A stretch of 64,000 nt of DNA. Origin: Actinomadura luteofluorescens (GTDB taxonomy: Bacteria > Actinomycetota > Actinomycetes > Streptosporangiales > Streptosporangiaceae). Of this stretch, positions 10,058 to 17,396 are shown in pieces. The stretch spans positions 7,688,001 to 7,752,000 of the forward strand of contig NZ_JACCBA010000001.1 of assembly GCF_013409365.1 (NCBI RefSeq), in the 5' to 3' direction. The notes under the pieces were generated by a model that was not told the origin of the DNA, made no database searches, and saw only the letters and a program-made list of their open reading frames with translations. Made by a program: the position numbers and the translations under genes. Each line of letters starts with the position of its first letter. Positions within the stretch are counted from its first letter, which is position 1.

Positions 10058-12049
10058 ATGACCCGGAAGGCCTGGCTCGCCGTCGTCGCGGCCGCCGCGC
10101 TCCTGCCGTGGGCCGCGCCCCCGGCGCGGGCCGCGGACGGCCCCGCGCTCACCGTCGACCCGTCCGCGTCCCGGCACGCGATCAGCCCCTACGTCTACGG
10201 GATGAACTTCGCCGCCGAAGACCTCGCCAAGGAGCTGCGCCTCCCCGTCCGGCGATGGGGCGGCAACGCCACGAGCCGCTACAACTACCTCTACGACGAG
10301 ACCAACCGGGGCTCGGACTGGTACTTCGAGAACGTCCCCGGCCCGGCACCGGACCCCGCCAAGCTCCCCGACGGGTCCGAGACCGACCAGTTCACCGACC
10401 AGGACCGCCGGACCGGCACCGGCACCCTCCTCACCGTCCCGCTGATCGGCTGGACGCCCAAGGGCCGCGACTACACCTGCGGGTTCGGCATCGCCAAGTA
10501 CGGGCCGCAGCAGGGCGCCGACACCCAGTGGCGGCCCGACTGCGGAAACGGTGTGAAGCCGGACGGGACGAACGTGACCGGCAACGACCCGGCCGACACC
10601 AGCGTCCCGGCCGGCGCCCAGTACGTCACCGACTGGCTGTCCCATCTGACGGGCAAGTACGGCCGGGCCGACGCCGGCGGCGTGCGCTTCTACAACCTCG
10701 ACAACGAGCCCGACCTCTGGCACGCCACGCACCGCGACGTCCACCCGGACGGCGCCGGCTACGACGAGATGCGCCGCCAGACGTACGCGATCGCCTCGGC
10801 CGTGAAGGCCGCCGACCCCAGCGCCAGGACGCTCGGCCCCGTCGGCTGGGGCTTCCAGTCGCTGACGATGTCGGGCCTCGACAAGCAGACCTGCGACCGT
10901 GAGGGCGGGGACTGCTGGTCGAACCCGCCTGACCGGGCGGCCCACGGCGGCGTCCCGTTCGCGGACTGGTACCTGCGGCAGATGAAGGCGTACGAACAGG
11001 AGCACGGGACCCGCATCCTCGACTACTTCGACGAGCACATCTACCCGCAGCAGGCCGGGGTGTCCTCCGGCGACCCCGGCGACGCGGCGACCCAGGAGCT
11101 GCGGCTGCGCTCCACCCGGCAGCTGTGGGACCCCGCCTACACCGACGAGAGCTGGATCGGGCAGCCGATCAACTACATCCCGCGGATGCGCGAACTCGTG
11201 AACCAGAACTATCCGGGCACCAAGCTGGCGATCACCGAGTACAACTGGGGCGCGCTCGGGCACCTGAACGGGGCGCTGGCCCAGGCGGACGTCCTCGGGA
11301 TCTTCGGGCGGGAGGGCCTCGACCTGGCCACGCTGTGGGCGCCGCCGGGCACGTCGGACCCGGGCGCCTACGCCTTCCGCATGTACCGGAACTACGACGG
11401 CGCGGGCGCCTCGTTCGGCGAGACGTCCGTCCGCGCGTCGAGCGCGGACCAGGGCAGGCTCGCGGTGTACGCGGCGGAGCGCTCGTCCGACAAGGCGCTC
11501 ACCCTGATGATCGTGAACAAGTCGCTCACCGACGACCTCACCAGCACGGTCTCGATCGCCGGACGGTCCGGCCCGGCGACCGGGCGCGTCTACCGGTACG
11601 GCGGCGCCGACACGTCCGCGATCGTCCGCGCCCCGGACGCGGCGGTCGGCGCGGACGGGTTCACCTCGACGTTCCCCGCGTCCTCGATCACCCTGGTCGA
11701 GATCCCGGCGGACGGCGGCCCGGCCGCCGCGGCCTGCGAGGCCGGCTACTCGGTGCAGAGGCAGTGGGGGACCGGCTTCACCGCGCAGGTCACCGTCGCC
11801 AACACCGGGACCTCGCCCATCGAGGGCTGGACGCTGGGGTTCGGCTTCGCCGCGGGCCAGCGCGTCACCCAGGGCTGGAACGCCGCCTGGTCGCAGAGCG
11901 GCCCGGACGTGACCGCCCGCAACCTCGACTGGAACCGCACCATCCGGCCGGGAGGCTCGGTGACGATCGGCTTCAACGGATCGAGCGGCGGGACGAACCC
12001 GCCGCCGGCGGCCTTCAAGGTCAACGGCGCCGCCTGCACCACCCGCTGA
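10058..12049 (+). CDS. Secreted GH44 endoglucanase/xyloglucanase with CBM2
   Basis: The 663-residue protein has a signal peptide (1-25, ARAAD) and a GH44 catalytic region, recognisable by RRWGGNATSRYNY, DETNRGSDWYFENVP, the acid/base Glu217 in NLDNEPDLW and the nucleophile Glu394 in AITEYNWG. A beta-sandwich (to about 560) and a CBM2 module (about 565-663) follow. GH44 enzymes cleave cellulose, xyloglucan and mixed glucans, so it complements the GH5 enzyme. Its ATG lies within 2 bp of the GH5 stop, so both share the CebR-controlled promoter. Confidence 0.93.
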   Translation: MTRKAWLAVVAAAALLPWAAPPARAADGPALTVDPSASRHAISPYVYGMNFAAEDLAKELRLPVRRWGGNATSRYNYLYDETNRGSDWYFENVPGPAPDPAKLPDGSETDQFTDQDRRTGTGTLLTVPLIGWTPKGRDYTCGFGIAKYGPQQGADTQWRPDCGNGVKPDGTNVTGNDPADTSVPAGAQYVTDWLSHLTGKYGRADAGGVRFYNLDNEPDLWHATHRDVHPDGAGYDEMRRQTYAIASAVKAADPSARTLGPVGWGFQSLTMSGLDKQTCDREGGDCWSNPPDRAAHGGVPFADWYLRQMKAYEQEHGTRILDYFDEHIYPQQAGVSSGDPGDAATQELRLRSTRQLWDPAYTDESWIGQPINYIPRMRELVNQNYPGTKLAITEYNWGALGHLNGALAQADVLGIFGREGLDLATLWAPPGTSDPGAYAFRMYRNYDGAGASFGETSVRASSADQGRLAVYAAERSSDKALTLMIVNKSLTDDLTSTVSIAGRSGPATGRVYRYGGADTSAIVRAPDAAVGADGFTSTFPASSITLVEIPADGGPAAAACEAGYSVQRQWGTGFTAQVTVANTGTSPIEGWTLGFGFAAGQRVTQGWNAAWSQSGPDVTARNLDWNRTIRPGGSVTIGFNGSSGGTNPPPAAFKVNGAACTTR

Positions 12050-12075
12050 TCACGGGGCGGCGCGGCCGCGCGGCC

Positions 12076-13092
12076 CTAGTGGTCGCACGGCGCGCCGCCC
12101 GCGTGCTCGTGGTCCTCGACGGCCTCCGCCACGTGGCGGGGGCCGTGCGCGTCGTCGCAGTGGACGTGGCCGCCGCCGGAGGGCTCGGCCACGTGGTCGA
12201 CCTCCAGCGTCGTGTGCGTGATCGCGTAGGTGTCGCGCAGCAGCTCCTGCAGGTCGCGGCGGACGGCGTGGCAGTCGCCCTGGGAGTCGACGAGCACGTG
12301 CGCCGACAGCGCCGGATAGCCCGAGCTGACCTCCCACACGTGCAGGTCGTGGACCTCCTCCACGCAGGGGCGCCCGGCGAGCCGCGCGCCGAGCTCGGAC
12401 GGGTCGATCCCGGCGGGCGCGGCCTCCATGAGCACCCGGCCCGCGTCCCGCAGCAGCCGGTACCCGGCCTTGAGCATCAGCGCGGCGACCACCAGCGAGG
12501 CGATCGCGTCCGCGCGGGCGAAGCCCGTCGTCCACACCACCAGGCCCGCGACCGCGGTGGCGACGAACGCGAACAGGTCGTTCAGGATGTGCTGGAACGC
12601 TCCCTCGACGTTCAGGCTGCGCCGGTCCGCCCGGCTGATCAGCATCGTCGCCGCGATGTTGACGGCGATGCCCGCGAGCGCCGTCCAGAAGACGAACTGG
12701 CCCTCCACCGCGGGCGGCTCGACCAGCCGCCGGACGCCCTCGTACACGAAATAGACGGTGAGCAGGATCAGCGTCAGCCCGTTCAGCTGCGCGGACAGGA
12801 TCTCGGCGCGGCGCAGGCCGAAGGTGTACCCGCCCTTCGGCGGGCGGGCGGCGATGCGCATCGCGACCAGCGCCAGCGCGATCGCGAACGCGTCGGTCAT
12901 CATGTGCGCGGCGTCGGTGATCAGCGCCAGCGATCCGGCGAGCAGGCCGACGACCACCTCGCCCGACATGTAGGCGATGATCAGCGCGAGCGCGCCGGTC
13001 AGCAGCCGCCGGTCGGCGCCCGCGGAGACGGCGTGCCCGTGCCCGTGGCCGTGCCCCCGCTTCCCGGGCGCGTCCTCGCGGTCCCCGATCAT
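12076..13092 (-). CDS. Cation diffusion facilitator (CzcD/ZitB-type) metal efflux protein
   Basis: The 338-residue transporter has six predicted membrane helices and exports a divalent metal, most likely Zn2+ (or Co2+/Cd2+), by proton exchange. The metal site shows in DAAHMMTD (residues 60-67) of helix 2 and HILND of helix 5. His-rich segments occur at the N terminus (HGHGHGH) and C terminus (HVHCDDAHGPRH and DHEH), typical metal-gathering tails. The cytoplasmic domain contains VEEVHDLHVWEV. The ATG overlaps the stop of the upstream ArsR gene (ATGA), so sensor and pump are co-translated. Confidence 0.93.
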   Translation of the reverse strand: MIGDREDAPGKRGHGHGHGHAVSAGADRRLLTGALALIIAYMSGEVVVGLLAGSLALITDAAHMMTDAFAIALALVAMRIAARPPKGGYTFGLRRAEILSAQLNGLTLILLTVYFVYEGVRRLVEPPAVEGQFVFWTALAGIAVNIAATMLISRADRRSLNVEGAFQHILNDLFAFVATAVAGLVVWTTGFARADAIASLVVAALMLKAGYRLLRDAGRVLMEAAPAGIDPSELGARLAGRPCVEEVHDLHVWEVSSGYPALSAHVLVDSQGDCHAVRRDLQELLRDTYAITHTTLEVDHVAEPSGGGHVHCDDAHGPRHVAEAVEDHEHAGGAPCDH

Positions 13093-13478
13093 GTGCCTTC
13101 CTCCCCGTGGCCGACGTGGGTGAGGGCGAGGTCGAGCAGCAGCCGGACGTGCGAGTCGTCCAGCCGGTAGTAGGCCATCCGGCCGGCGCGGCGCACGCGC
13201 ACGACGCGGTTGGCGCGCAGCAGGCGCAGCGCGTGCGAGACCGCCGACTCCGAGTGCCCGCAGGACGCGGCGATGTCGCACACGCACATCTCTCCCCCTT
13301 CGAGCAGCGCGGTGATCACCCGCAGCCGGCCGGGGTCGGACAGCAGCCCGAACACCTGCGCCAGCTCGGTGATCGTCTCCCCGTCCGGCAGGGACGCCGA
13401 GACGGCGGCCACCTTCGCGGCGTCGACCACGCGGACCGCGCAGGCGTCCGGGGCGATGACATCTGAAGCACTGCTCAT
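13089..13478 (-). CDS. ArsR/SmtB-family metal sensor (alpha-5 zinc-site type)
   Basis: This 129-residue repressor has the ArsR winged helix. Its C-terminal helix carries Asp108, His110, His121 and His124 in the spacing D-x-H-(10)-H-(2)-H, the alpha-5 Zn/Co site known from CzrA and SmtB. EMCVCD (Cys65, Cys67) also resembles the alpha-3N site of cadmium/lead sensors, so both site types may exist. Metal binding would release it from DNA and induce the coupled CDF pump. The ATG lies inside the palindrome at 13472-13485, its probable operator. Confidence 0.9.
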   Translation of the reverse strand: MSSASDVIAPDACAVRVVDAAKVAAVSASLPDGETITELAQVFGLLSDPGRLRVITALLEGGEMCVCDIAASCGHSESAVSHALRLLRANRVVRVRRAGRMAYYRLDDSHVRLLLDLALTHVGHGEEGT

Positions 13479-13485
13479 ATGAACA
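13472..13485. promoter_or_regulatory. Candidate ArsR operator overlapping the start codon
   Basis: TGCTCATATGAACA is an imperfect palindrome centred on CATATG, with one mismatch per arm. It overlaps the arsR initiation codon. Family operators are AT-rich imperfect repeats near the promoter, and the local base composition (GAACAAAGATAG) fits. The overlap suggests a leaderless or very short-leader transcript. Confidence 0.5.
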
Positions 13486-13501
13486 AAGATAGCGCACGCG
13501 G

Positions 13502-14575
13502 TCAGGAGACCCCGGACGCGGGCTCCTTCGACGGCGGCAGGGAGACCGGCCCGTGCCCGCCGTCACCCGGCGTCTGCTTCCCACCGGCGTCCGTACCCGG
13601 GTCCTGCGTGGTCACGCCCGGAGACGGGGACGAGAGCGCGGGACCCGGCGTCTGCGGTCCGGGCGTCTCGGTGTCCGGTGTCTGACCGCCGGGCGTCTCC
13701 GGGCCGGGCGTCTCCGCACCGGGCGTCTCCGGTCCGGGCGACTCGGTGCCGGGCGTCTCCAGACCGGAGCCGGACGGCGCGGGCGAGTCGCTCGCCACGA
13801 CCTCCGTCTCCGTCGGCGGCAGCGCGGTCGGCGGCCCGTCCGCCGCCCCCTCGGTGGCGCGGGGCCGCTCGAACCCCATCGTGGCCTCCGGGTTGACGAG
13901 GACGAAAGTGACGATCGTCCCCTTCTGGGAATCCCGCGGCCGGATTCGGGTGACATTCCCCTTCTCGAATCCCGGCCAGGACCGGCCGCCGTACGACGCG
14001 TTCCGGGTGGAGATCTTTTTATCGGGCGGAGTGAGGGGATTGCCGCAATTGCACTTCACCGTGGGCACACCGTAACCATTGACCAGAACGCCCATTCCCG
14101 CCTGCAGGACGGCGGGGTCGCTCGTCGGCCTCCCGTCCCGGTACCCGTGGTTGGTGACCAGCGTGTCGGTGCGCAGCAGGACCGGCGTCTGCCGCGACAC
14201 GTACCGCGGGATGTCGTCCACCGGGATCCCCTGCACCCGCGCCCACGCCCGCGCCTTCTCGGGATGGGTCCGCAGGAAGGCGGCGAGCTTCTCCCTGTCG
14301 CAGGTCGAGGCCTGGCGCGTCCCGCCGTAGAGTCCCGGCGAATCCCCCTCCTTCGTGCCGCCCGCCTGCGGCCTCGCCTTCACGCCGGCCTTGTCGGTGC
14401 CGGACGCCAGCGTGTACGGGTCGGGCCCCGGCGATCCCACCGTCAGCCGCGTGATGGTCGCGCCGGCGTCCCCGCAGCCGGTCAGCGCTCCCGCCGCCAC
14501 GATGGCCGCGACGGCCCCCGCCAGCGGCACGGCGCCGATCCCGGACCGCGCAATCGTCGAACGAATCTGCAGCAT
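13502..14575 (-). CDS. DUF6777 lipoprotein with Pro/Thr/Gly repeat tail
   Basis: The 357-residue lipoprotein begins with a signal peptide ending in the lipobox ALTGC (Cys near residue 34). The folded region (to about 245) matches DUF6777: SPGLYGGTRQASTCDREKLA, a VQGIPVDDIPRYV helix, VTNHGYRDGR and the motif CNCGNPLTPP. The last 100 residues are low-complexity tandem PGxETPG units, a likely cell-wall spacer. GGGAG stands 6 nt before ATG 14575. It is divergent from a membrane Ser/Thr kinase, a pairing that suggests a shared surface-sensing role. The function is unknown. Confidence 0.85.
   Translation of the reverse strand: MLQIRSTIARSGIGAVPLAGAVAAIVAAGALTGCGDAGATITRLTVGSPGPDPYTLASGTDKAGVKARPQAGGTKEGDSPGLYGGTRQASTCDREKLAAFLRTHPEKARAWARVQGIPVDDIPRYVSRQTPVLLRTDTLVTNHGYRDGRPTSDPAVLQAGMGVLVNGYGVPTVKCNCGNPLTPPDKKISTRNASYGGRSWPGFEKGNVTRIRPRDSQKGTIVTFVLVNPEATMGFERPRATEGAADGPPTALPPTETEVVASDSPAPSGSGLETPGTESPGPETPGAETPGPETPGGQTPDTETPGPQTPGPALSSPSPGVTTQDPGTDAGGKQTPGDGGHGPVSLPPSKEPASGVS
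13640..13765. repeat. Tandem GC-rich repeat within the DUF6777 gene
   Basis: Units of about 18 bp built on CCGGGCGTCTCCG recur imperfectly six or more times and encode PGxETPG. Slippage could vary the length of the wall-spanning tail between strains. Confidence 0.7.
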
Positions 14576-14676
14576 CTTCTTCTCCCGCTTCGGGCTCGCC
14601 GAACCTATACTCTTCGATGCCGGGCGGAGCGGTTTTGTGCCCGCGGGAATGCTCAATTTTTTTCGAGGGGGTACGA

Positions 14677-16197
14677 ATGGCGGGTCCGGTTCCCCTCACC
14701 GCGGCCGATCCCACCAGCCTCGGCCGCTGGGAGCTTCTCGGCCGGCTCGGCGCCGGCGGCCAGGGCACGGTGTACCTCGGCCGGCCCACCGAGACGGGCC
14801 GGGGGCCGTCCCGCGTCGCCGTCAAGCTGCTGCACGCCCAGCTCGTCGGGGACGCCGACGCGCGGGAGCGGTTCGTGCGCGAGATGGCCGTCCTGGAGCG
14901 GGTCGCCGGGTTCTGCACCGCGCAGATGCTCGCCGCCGACGTCGCGGGCGACCGCCCCTACATCGTCAGCGAGTACGTGCCGGGGCCGTCGCTGCGCGCC
15001 CTGGTCCGCGAGGAGGGCCCGCGCACCGGCGCGGCGCTCGACCGGCTCGCGATCAGCTCGGTGACGGCGCTGTCGGCGATCCACCGCGCGAACATCGTGC
15101 ACCGCGACCTCAAGCCGCAGAACGTGCTGATGGGCCCGGACGGGCCGCGCGTGATCGACTTCGGGATCGCCCGCGCGTTCGACGCGAGCGCGACGATGAC
15201 GAGCCAGGTCGTCGGGACGCCCGCCTACATGGCCCCCGAGCAGTTCACCGGGCGGGTCGGGCCGTCGGCCGACCTGTTCGCCTGGGCGAGCACCCTGCTG
15301 TTCGCCGCCACCGGCCAGGACCCCTTCGCGGGCGGCCCGCTGCCCGCGGTGATGTACCGGATCCTGCACGAGACGCCCGCCCTCGGCGCCCTGCCCGCCC
15401 CGCTCGCCGAGGTCGCCGCCGCCTGCCTCGCCAAGGAACCGCAGGCCCGCCCCACCTCCGAGGACGTCCTGCTGTGGCTGCTCGGCGAGAGCGAGCGGCA
15501 CGCCCGGCTGGAGATCCCCGCCGAGTACCTCACGGAGGACTTCGCCGGCTCGACGTCGCCGGTCCCGGGCCCCGCGCCCGAGGCCGCGCCGCAGCCGGCC
15601 GCCGACACGTTCGCCCAGACGTCCTGGGAGCAGACGCCGACCTGGCCCGGTCCGTCCACGTCGGCGCCCCCCGCACCCGCACCGCCATCGCCCGCACCGC
15701 CATCGCCCGGCCCCGCGCCCGCCCCCGGGCCTGCGGCCGGAGCCGCGGCCGCGCTCGGAACCGCGGCCGGCCCCGCGCCCGTGCCCGGCCCCGCGCCCGC
15801 TCGGCGGTTGCGGTCGCCCCGGACCCTGCGGCGCGGCCCGGCGGTCGTGGCGGGGCTGCTCCTCGCCGGGCTGCTCGCCGCCCTCGACGTCGCCGCCCTC
15901 GCGATCCTGATCGCCCGGCCGCCGCTCAGCGAGGGCCACCGGGGCGGCCTGCTGCCCGTGGTCGCCTCGTCCTTCGCCGTCGTCGCCGTCGTCACCCTGG
16001 TCGGGGTTATCCTGGCGTGGCGCGGCAGCCGGCCCGCCGCGGGGACGGTGATGGCCGCCCGCGTCGCCCGCGTCGCGATGTGGGCGGCCTGGGGCGCGCT
16101 CGTGGAGATCCAGCCGTCCGCCCTCGCCGGCCACGCCGTGCTGACCGCCCTGGTGGTGGTCCTCCTGGTCCGCGGCCTGTCCCGGTCACCCGTCTGA
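14677..16197 (+). CDS. Membrane Ser/Thr protein kinase
   Basis: The protein has a complete PknB-type kinase domain (about 16-280): glycine loop GAGGQGTVYLG, Lys50 in VAVKLL, catalytic Asp144 in VHRDLKPQN, DFGIAR, and GTPAYMAPEQ. A Pro/Ala-rich linker of about 120 residues contains the duplicated APPSP unit. The C terminus has about four hydrophobic segments (from about residue 395) in place of an extracellular PASTA sensor. It starts at ATG 14677 after GAGGGGG. It is divergent from the DUF6777 lipoprotein 100 bp away, a plausible external partner. Confidence 0.92.
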   Translation: MAGPVPLTAADPTSLGRWELLGRLGAGGQGTVYLGRPTETGRGPSRVAVKLLHAQLVGDADARERFVREMAVLERVAGFCTAQMLAADVAGDRPYIVSEYVPGPSLRALVREEGPRTGAALDRLAISSVTALSAIHRANIVHRDLKPQNVLMGPDGPRVIDFGIARAFDASATMTSQVVGTPAYMAPEQFTGRVGPSADLFAWASTLLFAATGQDPFAGGPLPAVMYRILHETPALGALPAPLAEVAAACLAKEPQARPTSEDVLLWLLGESERHARLEIPAEYLTEDFAGSTSPVPGPAPEAAPQPAADTFAQTSWEQTPTWPGPSTSAPPAPAPPSPAPPSPGPAPAPGPAAGAAAALGTAAGPAPVPGPAPARRLRSPRTLRRGPAVVAGLLLAGLLAALDVAALAILIARPPLSEGHRGGLLPVVASSFAVVAVVTLVGVILAWRGSRPAAGTVMAARVARVAMWAAWGALVEIQPSALAGHAVLTALVVVLLVRGLSRSPV

Positions 16198-16202
16198 GGC
16201 GC

Positions 16203-17396
16203 TCACCGGTCTCCCGCGGCGCGCTCGGACCACTCCTTGAGGTCGCGGCGCTCGATGGCCGCGGCCATCAGGCCGGGGAAGGCGTCGGGGGTGCACGCGA
16301 AGGCCGGGACGCCCATCGCGGCCAGGGCGGCCGCGTTGTCGTGGTCGTAGGCGGGCGCCCCCTCGTCCGACAGGGCGAGCAGCACGACGACCTGCACGCC
16401 CGCCGCCGTGAGCGCCGCGACCCGCTGCAGCATCTCGTCGCGGATCCCGCCCTCGTACAGGTCGCTGATCAGCACGAGGGTCGTCTCGGCCGGGCGCGCG
16501 ACCAGGCCCTGGCAGTACGCGACGGCGCGGTTGATGTCGGTGCCGCCGCCGAGCTGCGTGCCGAACAGCACCTCCACCGGGTCGTGGAGCTGGTCGGTGA
16601 GGTCCACGACGCTGGTGTCGAACACCACCAGCGACGTGCGCAGCGACCGCATCGACGCCAGCACCGCCCCGAAGACGCTCGCGTACACCACCGACGCCGC
16701 CATCGAGCCGCTCTGGTCGATCGCGAGCACCACGTCCCGCTTGACGGCCTGCCGCCGCCTGCCGTACCCGATCAGCCGCTCCGGCACGAGGGTGCCCTGG
16801 TCGGGCAGGTAGTGGCGCAGGTTCGCGCGGATCGTGCGGTCCCAGTCGACGTCGGCGAGCCGCCGCGGGCGCAGCACCCGCGCCGACCGGTCCAGGGCCC
16901 CGCCGACGGTCGAGCGCGTCCGCTGCGCGAGCCGCCGCTCCAGGTCGCGCACGACGGTGCGGACCACCGCGCGCGCCGACTCCCTGGCCTTGTCGGGCAG
17001 CACCCGGTTCAGTGACAGGAGCGTCCCGACGAGGTGGACGTCGGGCTCGACCGCGTCGAGCATCTCCGGCTCCAGCAGCAGCCGGGTGAGGTCGAGGCGG
17101 TCGATCGCGTCCTTCTGCATCACCCGCACGACGCTCGACGGGAAGTAGGCGCGGATGTCGCCGAGCCAGCGGGCCACGGAGGGCGCCGAGTCGCCGAGCC
17201 CGGCGCTGCGCCGCCCCGGCCGGGGCCGCCCCTCGCCGCCGCCGGCCCCGTAGAGCCGCTCCAGGGCGCCGTCCATGCGGACGTCGTCGCCGTCCAGCGC
17301 CACGCCCGTCCCGTCGGCCTGGTCACCGCCCAGTACCAGGCGCCAGCGCCGCAGCCGGTCGTCCGCGCCCTCGCCGGTCGGGCTCTCGTTCGTCAT
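16203..17396 (-). CDS. VWA domain protein (YehP-like)
   Basis: The 397-residue protein has a helical N-terminal half and a von Willebrand A domain with an intact MIDAS: DQSGSMAAS near residue 225, a Thr in GGGTDINRA and the Asp of LVLISDLYEGG. VWA partners of MoxR-type ATPases often act as metal-dependent adaptors. It is the last gene of the operon, and its ATG overlaps the DUF5682 stop (ATGA). E. coli YehP is the likely counterpart. It ends 5 bp from the convergent kinase gene. Confidence 0.87.
   Translation of the reverse strand: MTNESPTGEGADDRLRRWRLVLGGDQADGTGVALDGDDVRMDGALERLYGAGGGEGRPRPGRRSAGLGDSAPSVARWLGDIRAYFPSSVVRVMQKDAIDRLDLTRLLLEPEMLDAVEPDVHLVGTLLSLNRVLPDKARESARAVVRTVVRDLERRLAQRTRSTVGGALDRSARVLRPRRLADVDWDRTIRANLRHYLPDQGTLVPERLIGYGRRRQAVKRDVVLAIDQSGSMAASVVYASVFGAVLASMRSLRTSLVVFDTSVVDLTDQLHDPVEVLFGTQLGGGTDINRAVAYCQGLVARPAETTLVLISDLYEGGIRDEMLQRVAALTAAGVQVVVLLALSDEGAPAYDHDNAAALAAMGVPAFACTPDAFPGLMAAAIERRDLKEWSERAAGDR

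Noticed and set aside
12050..12075. GGCCGCGCGGCC palindrome between the convergent GH44 and CDF genes
   Set aside because: It could be a terminator, but the stem is short and the surrounding sequence is uniformly GC-rich, so it is not distinguishable from background.
13640..13765. Regularly spaced repeat that might be read as a CRISPR-like array
   Set aside because: The units are contiguous with no unique spacers and encode a PGxETPG protein repeat.
15640..15800. Direct repeats (CACCGCCATCGCCCG twice) in the kinase linker
   Set aside because: They are explained by low-complexity Pro/Ala coding and show no sign of a mobile element.
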